Part shown: positions 28,624-36,290 of the stretch, piece after piece
How positions within the stretch are numbered: the stretch's first letter is position 1
How the letters are laid out: every line of letters starts with the position of its first letter
Origin: Candidatus Omnitrophota bacterium
GTDB taxonomy: Bacteria; Omnitrophota; Gorgyraeia; Aquiviventales; Aquiviventaceae
Length of the DNA stretch: 37,377 nt
Direction of reading: 5' to 3'
Assembly (NCBI GenBank): GCA_023247235.1
Contig: JAHFGW010000003.1
Span: forward strand, 29,854-67,230
Notes under the pieces: model-generated
Told to the model about the DNA's origin: nothing
Databases searched by the model: none
Seen by the model: only the letters and a program-made list of their open reading frames with translations
Made by a program: the position numbers and the translations under genes

Positions 28624-30441
28624 ATGCTCGCGCCGATGTGGGCCGGAGCCGAGCGGGTGGGATTCGCGGGCTTGTGCGCGCTGGCCCTCACGATGGCGAC
28701 GACGCCGGTGGTCCGCCGCGCCGCCTTGCGGTGGGGTTGGATCGCTAAACCGGTTCAGGATCGCTGGGGCCGTCGCGTCATTGCCCGGCTAGGAGGCGTG
28801 TCCATCTTCGCCGGTGTGACCCTGTCGGCGCTCGTGTGGATCCCTCCGCACTCGCAAATCCTCAGCTTGCTGCTTGGCATCGTGCTGGTCTTCGCCCTGG
28901 GTTTGGCAGATGACATGCGGCGCATGCCGCCGTACACGAAACTCGTCGGCCAGCTGCTAATCGGATGCCTGGTGGTGCTGAGCGGCATCCGCATCGACCT
29001 CATCTCCTCGCCCTGGCTCGCCGTGCCGCTCTCGGTGCTCTGGTTTGTGCTTGTCATGAATGCCTTCAATCTGCTGGATAACATGGACGGCCTGGCGGCC
29101 GGCATCGGCGCGATCGGCTCGGGCTTCTGCGCGGTCCACGCCGTCCTGGCGGGGAACTGGAGCGTGGCCACGGCCGCGGCGATTCTCGCCGGCTCCTGCC
29201 TCGGGTTCCTCCGCTACAATTTTCCCCCGGCCAAGATCTTCATGGGGGACTCCGGTAGCCATCTCCTCGGCCTCGTCCTGGCGGCGCTGGCGCTGATGGG
29301 CAGCTGGCGCCATTCCACCCAGCTGCTCAGCGTCTTGCTCGTGCCGGCTCTGGTCCTCGCCGTGCCGATCTTTGACACCTGCTTCGTGACGATTCAGCGT
29401 CTCGCTCACGGCCAGCACCCGTTTGTTGGAGGCACGGACCACGTCTCGCACCGCCTGGCGATTCTCGGGCTCAGCACGCGGCAAACCGTGCTCGTCCTCT
29501 ACAGCGTCAGCACCGCATTGGGCCTGCTGAGTCTCGCCTCAGTGGACGTCAAGCCGCTCTCGGCGCTGGCCCTGTGGCTGTCGACCTTGACGGGCCTGGT
29601 TTTGTGCGGGGGCTACCTCGCGAAAGTCAGCGTCTATCGCCTGGAGCGGCCAGGGGCCGACACCGCGCCGTCGGAGACCGGGGCGGCTCCCTCGACATTC
29701 ATCGACACGATGCTGATGCACAAGCGCCGCCTGGCCGAAGTCCTCGTGGACTTTTGCCTGATCAGCAGCGTCTACGTGTTCGCGCACCTGTTACGGTTTG
29801 AAGCGCTGACGCAGGATCTGCATCAGCAGATCGTGCGCACATTGCCGATTCTGCTGGTGATCAAGCTGACGTGCTTCGGGATCTGCGGGCTCTACCGAGG
29901 CGTCTGGAGATACCTGGGGTTGGCCGACATTGTGACGGTGTTCAAGTCGGTCACGCTGGGATCCATCTGTTCGCTGCTGGCGCTGGTCTATCTCTGGCGG
30001 TTTGAAGGGTATTCGCGCTCAGTCCTTATCATCGACTGGATGTTGACGTTTCTGGCGGTCGGCGGCTCGCGCGTCGCTGAGCGCCTGCTCGATGAATGGA
30101 TTAAGGGGGCTTCGCAACAGGCCGTGCCGATCGTGATCATCGGGGCCGGCGACACCGGCGCGCGCGTGCTGCGACTGCTCAAGGAGCAAGGGCAGATCGG
30201 GCGCCGGGTTATCGGATTTCTGGATGATGATCTGCGCAAGCACGGCACGCGCATTCAGGGCGCGCGGGTGGTGGGCGGCCGAAGTCGGCTGCCCGACATC
30301 ATCCGCGAGGCGCGGGTTCAGGAAGTGCTGATTGCGATGACCGATCCGCCTGGCGAGCTGCTCCAGTATATTCAACGCTGCTGTGCGCCGTCCGGCGTGA
30401 AGTGGAAGGTGGTCACCGCGGGCATCCGGGACGCGGTATGA
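28624..30441 (+). CDS. Fusion: WecA/MraY-type phosphoglycosyltransferase + CapD/WbpM-type N-terminal TM and nucleotide-binding region
   Basis: N-terminal: FALGLADDMRRMPPYTKLVGQ, NAFNLLDNMDGLAAGI, KIFMGDSGSHLLG. C-terminal: LLRFE...GLYRGVWRYLGLADI...PIVIIGAGDTGARVLRLLKEQGQIGRRVIGFLDDD. Confidence 0.88.
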   Translation: MLAPMWAGAERVGFAGLCALALTMATTPVVRRAALRWGWIAKPVQDRWGRRVIARLGGVSIFAGVTLSALVWIPPHSQILSLLLGIVLVFALGLADDMRRMPPYTKLVGQLLIGCLVVLSGIRIDLISSPWLAVPLSVLWFVLVMNAFNLLDNMDGLAAGIGAIGSGFCAVHAVLAGNWSVATAAAILAGSCLGFLRYNFPPAKIFMGDSGSHLLGLVLAALALMGSWRHSTQLLSVLLVPALVLAVPIFDTCFVTIQRLAHGQHPFVGGTDHVSHRLAILGLSTRQTVLVLYSVSTALGLLSLASVDVKPLSALALWLSTLTGLVLCGGYLAKVSVYRLERPGADTAPSETGAAPSTFIDTMLMHKRRLAEVLVDFCLISSVYVFAHLLRFEALTQDLHQQIVRTLPILLVIKLTCFGICGLYRGVWRYLGLADIVTVFKSVTLGSICSLLALVYLWRFEGYSRSVLIIDWMLTFLAVGGSRVAERLLDEWIKGASQQAVPIVIIGAGDTGARVLRLLKEQGQIGRRVIGFLDDDLRKHGTRIQGARVVGGRSRLPDIIREARVQEVLIAMTDPPGELLQYIQRCCAPSGVKWKVVTAGIRDAV

Positions 30442-31763
30442 TCCCCTCTCATCCCGTTTCTGCCTCGCGCGCGCAGCCGCGCGCCGACGCCGTTGAGGAT
30501 TCACCGGCAACGCGAGCGTCCGACCAACCATCGGGTGGCGCGACAGACGGCGAGAACGTCTGGCCTCACCGGCTCGCAGGCATGGCTCGCCTCGTGCACC
30601 AGGTGGGGTTGGGGATGCTGATCCTGCTGCTGCCGTTCGCCAAGGCCGCGGTGGAAATCTCGTTCGGGCTGCTCCTGCTCGGGTGGAGCCTGGAACTGCT
30701 GCTGGATCCTCGCGCGCGCGCCCGCACGATCTGGCGTTCGATGTCACTGCGTCCGATTTGCTGGGGCCTTGGGGCCTACCTCGCCGCCTGCGTCGTCTCC
30801 ATGATGTTCAGTGACTTTCCGCTTCACAGTGCCCGAGGGCTCATCGGGAAGTGGCTCGAGTACTTGCTGTTCTTCGTCATCATCGCCGATCTGGCTTGTC
30901 GGCCCAAGCTCCTCGAGCGCGCGATCATCGGGTTGACTTGGTCCTCGGCTGGCGTCCTCCTCTGGGGACTTCGTGATGAGCTGGCGCTGCGGATAGTCTC
31001 AGGTTTTCGCGAGACGTACTGGTGGCACTACGGGCGCATGGTGGGACCGTACCAAAATCCGATCGACCTGGCCACCTACCTCATGGTGGTCAGTCCCATC
31101 ATTGTGAGCTACGCCGTGACCCGCTCGGGCTGGAAGCGCTGGCTGCTCGGTGCGCTTGCGCTGGGACTGGTGAGCTGTTTGGTCAGGACGCATGCGGTGG
31201 GCGCCTGGCTCGGGCTGGCGGCAGGACTGATCGCCCTGGGGTTTGGCGCCGCGCAGCATCGGACCGCATGGGTAGGCCTCGGCGGTCTGGCCGCGATCGG
31301 CGGGTGGTTCGGGAGCAAATTCTCAATCGTGGACATCGGGCTGACAGACCGCTGGGTGATGTGGCAGGCCGCGATCCGCATGATCCAGGATCGCCCGGTC
31401 ATCGGGCATGGCGTGAACACCTTCATGGCGAATTACCTGCGCTATTGGGTGGGCGGTGAGCGGCAACCGCGGTATGCGCACAACTGCTACTTGCAAGTCG
31501 CCGCTGAAACTGGGCTGCTCGGGCTGGCGGCGTTTCTTTGGCTGCTCGGCGCGATCGGGTGGTGCATCGCTCGAGGTGTCCAACGGGCGAAAGGCGCCGA
31601 CCGCACGCTGCTGTTGGGCCTGGCAGTTGGCCTCGCAGCGTTCGTGGCGCAAGCGGCGATTGACACGAATTTCTATGCGCTGCGGCAGGCGGCGCTCTTC
31701 TGGAGCCTCGCCGGCTTGGCCCTCGGCCTGAGTGAGCGAATCCAATCCCCCCCTCCTGTGTAA
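30438..31763 (+). CDS. O-antigen ligase/polymerase-like membrane protein (second copy)
   Basis: Multi-TM; IRMIQDRPVIGHGVNTFMANY...RYAHNCYLQVAAETGLLGLAAFLWLL typical loop. Confidence 0.85.
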   Translation: MIPSHPVSASRAQPRADAVEDSPATRASDQPSGGATDGENVWPHRLAGMARLVHQVGLGMLILLLPFAKAAVEISFGLLLLGWSLELLLDPRARARTIWRSMSLRPICWGLGAYLAACVVSMMFSDFPLHSARGLIGKWLEYLLFFVIIADLACRPKLLERAIIGLTWSSAGVLLWGLRDELALRIVSGFRETYWWHYGRMVGPYQNPIDLATYLMVVSPIIVSYAVTRSGWKRWLLGALALGLVSCLVRTHAVGAWLGLAAGLIALGFGAAQHRTAWVGLGGLAAIGGWFGSKFSIVDIGLTDRWVMWQAAIRMIQDRPVIGHGVNTFMANYLRYWVGGERQPRYAHNCYLQVAAETGLLGLAAFLWLLGAIGWCIARGVQRAKGADRTLLLGLAVGLAAFVAQAAIDTNFYALRQAALFWSLAGLALGLSERIQSPPPV

Positions 31764-31789
31764 TGTGTCACGTGTATTGAACATTACAC
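31758..31789. repeat. Heptad tandem-inverted repeat at gene junction
   Basis: GTGTAAT GTGTCAC GTGTATT (three tandem 7-mers, 31758-31778), gaac, ATTACAC (31783-31789, reverse complement of the first). Embedded perfect 10-bp inverted repeat TGTGTAATGT (31757-31766)/ACATTACACA (31781-31790). Confidence 0.75.
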
Positions 31790-31792
31790 ATC

Positions 31793-32794
31793 ATGACGCG
31801 GTTGCTGTATGTGCGGACGGACCGGCTCGGTGAAACCCTCCTGAATCTCCCGGTGGTGGCGGCGCTGCGCGCCGCCCTGCCGCAGTCGCACCTCTCCTGG
31901 CTCATCAACGTGGAGCTGGAGCCGCTCCTGCGTGGGGCATGTTGCGATGCGATCCTCGCGTATGACCGCAGCTCGCCCCGCCTATGGTGGATGCGCGCAT
32001 GGCGTCTGGCGCGCCGCCTGAAGGCCGGCCATTTCGAGGTCGCCGTCATCTCCAACCCCATGAAAGAGCTGCACATGGCGGTGTGGCTCGCCGGCATTCC
32101 CCGCCGGATCGGGTACGACCGCAAATGGGCCTGGTGCCTGACCGACCGCCTCCCGGACCGCAAATGGCTTGGCGACCGTCACGAAGTCGAGTATAATTTT
32201 GACCTAGTGCGAACCCTCATTCTCACGTCCGTCCCGCCCCTAGGTGCGCAGTCAACCCTGCCGCCGTACGAGCCGGAGCAGCACGAGATTGACCATCTAC
32301 TTGAGCAGCAGGGGATTAAGCCACATGAGTCGTTCATCGCGATTCACCCGTGGACCTCAAACCCCTTGAAACAGTGGCCAAGTCTGAAGTTTCGCGAGCT
32401 CGCAGGTGCGGTCGCGCAGCACATCCCCGTCGTGTTCATCGGCGGCGCAGAGGTTCGTGAGCGCGTGAGCGAAGTCCGTCCGCCCCACGGCGCGGTCATT
32501 GACCTCGTGGGGCGCCTGACGCTGCGCCAGCTGGCGGCACTCCTGCGTCGAGCCAGGCTGCTGGTCTCGAATGACAGCGGCCCGGTGCACCTGGCGGCCG
32601 CGGTGGGTACCCCGACCGCCGTGCTCTTCGGCACCGCGGATCCCGCGACGGGGCCGCGCCGCTGGGGGCCGTGGGGCAACGGACATGTGGTTATTTGCAA
32701 ACCCTCGATGGAGGCCATCAGTGTGGCGGAGGTGCTCAAGGCGCTTGAGCCGACGCTGAAGCGCGACGATCGCACGCATGAAGACACCACGTGA
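31793..32794 (+). CDS. Glycosyltransferase family 9 (heptosyltransferase-like)
   Basis: MTRLLYVRTDRLGETLLNLPVVAALRAALP; IAIHPW; LLVSNDSGPVHLAAAVGTPTAVLFGTADP. Confidence 0.93.
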   Translation: MTRLLYVRTDRLGETLLNLPVVAALRAALPQSHLSWLINVELEPLLRGACCDAILAYDRSSPRLWWMRAWRLARRLKAGHFEVAVISNPMKELHMAVWLAGIPRRIGYDRKWAWCLTDRLPDRKWLGDRHEVEYNFDLVRTLILTSVPPLGAQSTLPPYEPEQHEIDHLLEQQGIKPHESFIAIHPWTSNPLKQWPSLKFRELAGAVAQHIPVVFIGGAEVRERVSEVRPPHGAVIDLVGRLTLRQLAALLRRARLLVSNDSGPVHLAAAVGTPTAVLFGTADPATGPRRWGPWGNGHVVICKPSMEAISVAEVLKALEPTLKRDDRTHEDTT

Positions 32795-33881
32795 AACGCC
32801 GGGACGGATACTGATCATCAATCCCTTTGGGATCGGCGACGTGCTCTTCACGACGCCGCTGGTGCGGGCCGTGCGCGGGGCGTTTCCGGCCGCGCAACTG
32901 ACCTATCTGTGCAATCGGCGCACAGAGGCCATCTTGCGCAATAACCCTCACCTGGATGAGCTCCTCGTCTATGAGAAGGATGAGTTCGTGCGCTTGTGGC
33001 GTCGTTCCCCGACCCGGTGTCTCCGAGAGATTGGCCGCTTCTTGCGACGTATCCGGGCGCGCCGCTTCGACCTGGCTATCGACCTCTCGCTGGGGGAGCG
33101 CTACGGCTTCTTGCTGCGGACGCTCGGGGTGCCGCGACGCGTCGGGTTCAATTATCGGCGGCGGGGCCGGTTTCTCTCGGACTCGCTGCCGATCGACGGC
33201 TATCACGATGACCATGTCGTGGCCTACTACCGGCGCCTCTTACGGTTCATCGGGATCGAGCTCGTGGAGGACTCGCTGGAGCTGCGGTGCTCAGATGAGG
33301 ATGCCCGGTGGGCCGCGACGTGGCTGCGCGCGCGCGAGTTGGACGCCGCCCCATTGCTTGTTGGCATGGTCCCGGCCGGCGGGGTGAGCTGGGGCATTGC
33401 CGCCCCATTTCGCCGCTGGAGCATCGAAGGATTTGCGCAGGTAGGCGACCGGCTGATCGAGCGCTACGGCGCCACCGTCTTGCTGTTCGGCGAGGCCGCC
33501 GACGCCCCGGTCTGCCGAACCGTGGCGCGGCTGATGCAGCATTCCACGATTGATGTGAGCGGCCAGACGACGCTGGGCCAATTCGTCGGACTGCTGGGCC
33601 GCCTGCAGCTGGTCATCTGCAATGACGGGGGGCCGTTGCATCTGGCCGTCAGCCAGGGCGTCAAGACGGTCTCCATCTTCGGTCCGGTCGATCCCGAGGT
33701 CTACGGCCCCCATCCGTCGGCCCCTGCCCGGCATCATGTCGTGCATCATCCCACGCTCCCCTGTCGGCCCTGTTATCATCGCTTCAAGCTCCCGCCATGC
33801 CCCTACGAGCGCGCCTGCCTGACGCATCTGGAGCCGTCGGACGTCTTGGCCGCGTGCGATGAAGCCTTGGCGGCCAACTAG
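32778..33881 (+). CDS. Glycosyltransferase family 9 (heptosyltransferase-like)
   Basis: RILIINPFGIGDVLFTTPLVRAVRGAFP; LVICNDGGPLHLAVSQGVKTVSIFGPVDP; C-terminal Cys-rich CRPCYHRFKLPPCPYERACL. Confidence 0.93.
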   Translation: MKTPRETPGRILIINPFGIGDVLFTTPLVRAVRGAFPAAQLTYLCNRRTEAILRNNPHLDELLVYEKDEFVRLWRRSPTRCLREIGRFLRRIRARRFDLAIDLSLGERYGFLLRTLGVPRRVGFNYRRRGRFLSDSLPIDGYHDDHVVAYYRRLLRFIGIELVEDSLELRCSDEDARWAATWLRARELDAAPLLVGMVPAGGVSWGIAAPFRRWSIEGFAQVGDRLIERYGATVLLFGEAADAPVCRTVARLMQHSTIDVSGQTTLGQFVGLLGRLQLVICNDGGPLHLAVSQGVKTVSIFGPVDPEVYGPHPSAPARHHVVHHPTLPCRPCYHRFKLPPCPYERACLTHLEPSDVLAACDEALAAN

Positions 33882-33884
33882 CGA

Positions 33885-35009
33885 ATGGCCGTCCCGTTAC
33901 TGGATTTGACCGCGCAGGCCAAAGCGCTCCAAGCGGACCTGGAGGCCGCGGTCAGCCAAGTGATCGCCAGCGGCCAGTACGTCTTAGGCAAGCACGTCGA
34001 GGAATTTGAAGAGGCGCTGGCCGGGCGCTGCGGAGTGCCGGTGGCGGTCGGTGTGAATTCGGGGACGGATGCGCTGGAGCTGGCGCTTCGGGCGCTGGGC
34101 ATCGGGCCGGGGGACGAGGTGCTGGTGCCGGCGTTCACCTTCATGTCGACGGCCCTGGCGGTCAGCGCGGCCGGTGCGACGCCCGTGTTCGTGGACATCG
34201 ACGAGGCCTCCTACGGGATCGACGTCGAAGATGGGGCGCGCCGCGTGACGCCGCGCAGCCGGGCGATCGTCCCGGTCCATTTGTATGGCCAGCCGTGCGA
34301 TTTGGACGGCGTGCTGCAGTTGGCGCGACGCGCGAAGCTGCGGGTTATTGAAGACTGCGCCCAGGCCATCGGCGCGCTCTACCGGGGCTATCCAGTCGGC
34401 AGCTTTGGCGATGCGGGATGCTTCAGTTTCTATCCCACGAAGAACCTGGGGGCGATCGGCGACGGCGGAGCCGTAGTGGCCAAAGAAGGGGAGGTCGCGG
34501 AGCGCCTGAAGCTGCTGCGCAATTGCGGCACCAGGGACAAGGTCCGCTACGAGCGCTATGGGCGGAACAGCCGGTTGGATGAAGTCCAGGCCGCGATCCT
34601 CCGCGTGAAACTGAAGCACCTCGATCGGTGGAATGACGCCCGCCGGGAGCGGGCCCAGTGGTATCGGGAGCAGATTACGTATGACCGGTTGGAGCAGGTC
34701 CGCGTCCCGGTGGAACTGCCGCAACGGCACCACGTCTATCATGCGTTCGTGGTGCGCGTGCCGGATCGGGATCGCGTGCACCGGCAACTCGCCTCGCGGG
34801 GTATCCAGACCGGCGTGTACTACGCCCGGCCCCTCTATCAAGATTCCATCTATACCGCGGAGGGGGGGCCGAGACTCCCGTGCGCTGAAGCGGCGGCGGC
34901 CAGCGTCCTGGCGTTGCCGCTCTATCCGGAATTGCGCCGCGAAGACGTGATGACAGTGGTCGACGAGCTGAAGCGAGTGCTGGCTGGCACCAGGACGCTG
35001 GCGGCATGA
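33885..35009 (+). CDS. DegT/DnrJ/EryC1/StrS-family aminotransferase (canonical Lys present)
   Basis: VNSGTDALELALRALGIGPGDEVLVPAFTFMSTA; IEDCAQAIGA; GCFSFYPTKNLGAIGDGGAVV with Schiff-base Lys. Confidence 0.95.
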   Translation: MAVPLLDLTAQAKALQADLEAAVSQVIASGQYVLGKHVEEFEEALAGRCGVPVAVGVNSGTDALELALRALGIGPGDEVLVPAFTFMSTALAVSAAGATPVFVDIDEASYGIDVEDGARRVTPRSRAIVPVHLYGQPCDLDGVLQLARRAKLRVIEDCAQAIGALYRGYPVGSFGDAGCFSFYPTKNLGAIGDGGAVVAKEGEVAERLKLLRNCGTRDKVRYERYGRNSRLDEVQAAILRVKLKHLDRWNDARRERAQWYREQITYDRLEQVRVPVELPQRHHVYHAFVVRVPDRDRVHRQLASRGIQTGVYYARPLYQDSIYTAEGGPRLPCAEAAAASVLALPLYPELRREDVMTVVDELKRVLAGTRTLAA

Positions 35010-35404
35010 GCGATCGACGCGTCGCGCTGTCGCTCGTCGAACGCGGCTGGCAGGCGGCGCGTGAGTGGTCGATCAAGGCCGAGCCGTACGGCATCACAGC
35101 CGTGCACATCGTCAAGGGCCGATTGGATCCTGGTGTGCGGGCCCTGGTCAAGCCGACCGCGGGCATGCGTCTCATCAGCGCGCCCCATCACGTCTTCTGG
35201 CCGCTGGCATGGCTGTGGTGGGCGCGCTTGCGGCTGACCGGCAGGCTCCGGGGCGTCGTCGTCGATAATGAGCGGTCCGCGCGGCGGCTCCGGCGGTGGC
35301 CGGGACAGCGCGGCCGGCCGGTGTTCATAGTTCATGGTTCATCGTTCATGGTCAAAGAGGAAGCGTGCCACCCCGACCAACACATCATGCACGATGAACA
35401 ATGA
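35006..35404 (+). CDS. Small protein of unknown function (132 aa); C-terminus encoded by repeat element
   Basis: ATGA overlap with upstream aminotransferase; no recognised motif; last ~28 residues (PVFIVHGSSFMVKEEACHPDQHIMHDEQ) are encoded within the heptad repeat element. Confidence 0.55.
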   Translation: MSDRRVALSLVERGWQAAREWSIKAEPYGITAVHIVKGRLDPGVRALVKPTAGMRLISAPHHVFWPLAWLWWARLRLTGRLRGVVVDNERSARRLRRWPGQRGRPVFIVHGSSFMVKEEACHPDQHIMHDEQ

Positions 35405-35420
35405 ACACTGAACAATGAGG
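35323..35420. repeat. Heptad tandem-inverted repeat element at gene junction
   Basis: Left array GTTCATA GTTCATG GTTCATC GTTCATG (35323-35350); ~42-bp spacer; right array GATGAAC AATGAAC ACTGAAC AATGAGG (35393-35420), largely the reverse complement of GTTCATN. Confidence 0.85.
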
Positions 35421-36290
35421 TTGGCTCTTCTTTTTAACAAAACGCGGCCGGATACCACCGGCGTGTATTTCGAGCGCGCCCTGGGGACGCTCGGCGTGCA
35501 GGCGGATCACTGGGCGCTGCGGGACGTGGAGCGCGTGCCGGAGGGCTACGACGCGTACCTGCGTATCGATTACGGCGATGACTACGAGCTCGCCTGGCCT
35601 GCGCGCCTTCGGCCGTCGATCTTTTATGCGATCGACACGCATCTGAGCAGGAGCTGGGCGAAGATCCGGCGGATGGCCGGCGACTATGACGCGGTGTTCT
35701 GCTGCCATCGCAAGGCCAGCGTCAGCCTGCCAGGAGCGCGCTGGTTGCCGGTCGCCTGTGATCCCCAGCTGCACGTGGCGCCGCCCACGGCGCGGACGTT
35801 GGACATGGCGTTCGTCGGCACCGATGGCGGCGTGCCGCGGAAGTTTTATTTGCAGGCCCTGCGCGAACGCTATCCAAACAGCGCGATCGGCCCGGCGGAC
35901 TTCCGCCAAATGGCGGCGCTATATGGCCGCGCCAAGATCGGGTTCAATTATTCCATCGCCGATGATGTGAACATGCGGATGTTCGAAGTCCTGGCCGGCG
36001 GAGCGCTGCTGGTCACCAATGCCTTGACGGGGGACGATCTAGCCCGGTTGGACCTTTCGGACCGGCGCGATCTGGTGCTGTACCGGCGGCCGGAGGACCT
36101 ATTTCCACTGATCGACTATTACCTGGCGCATCCGCAGGAGCGCGAGACGATCGCCCGGCAGGGCCAGCAGCTCGCGCTGGCGCGGCACACCTATCGTCAC
36201 CGGATGCAGGAGCTGTTGGCCGTGCTGGAGTATCGGCCCAAGCTCGCGCGTGTCCACCCACTGGGGGAGCCACTCACATGCGGATCTTAG
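35415..36290 (+). CDS. CgeB-like glycosyltransferase (Glyco_trans_1_2-type)
   Basis: DMAFVGTDGGVPRKFYLQALRERYPNS...YGRAKIGFNYSIADDVNMRMFEVLAGGALLVTNALTG resembles spore-maturation CgeB-type glycosyltransferases. Confidence 0.8.
   Translation: MRLALLFNKTRPDTTGVYFERALGTLGVQADHWALRDVERVPEGYDAYLRIDYGDDYELAWPARLRPSIFYAIDTHLSRSWAKIRRMAGDYDAVFCCHRKASVSLPGARWLPVACDPQLHVAPPTARTLDMAFVGTDGGVPRKFYLQALRERYPNSAIGPADFRQMAALYGRAKIGFNYSIADDVNMRMFEVLAGGALLVTNALTGDDLARLDLSDRRDLVLYRRPEDLFPLIDYYLAHPQERETIARQGQQLALARHTYRHRMQELLAVLEYRPKLARVHPLGEPLTCGS

Noticed and set aside
31757-31790. Inverted repeat as a rho-independent terminator
   Set aside because: Arms are AT-rich and short, with no downstream T tract, and the GT9 start codon follows immediately.
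33885-35009. Second DegT gene as another non-canonical dehydratase
   Set aside because: It retains the Schiff-base Lys (CFSFYPTKNLG), so it is treated as an ordinary aminotransferase.
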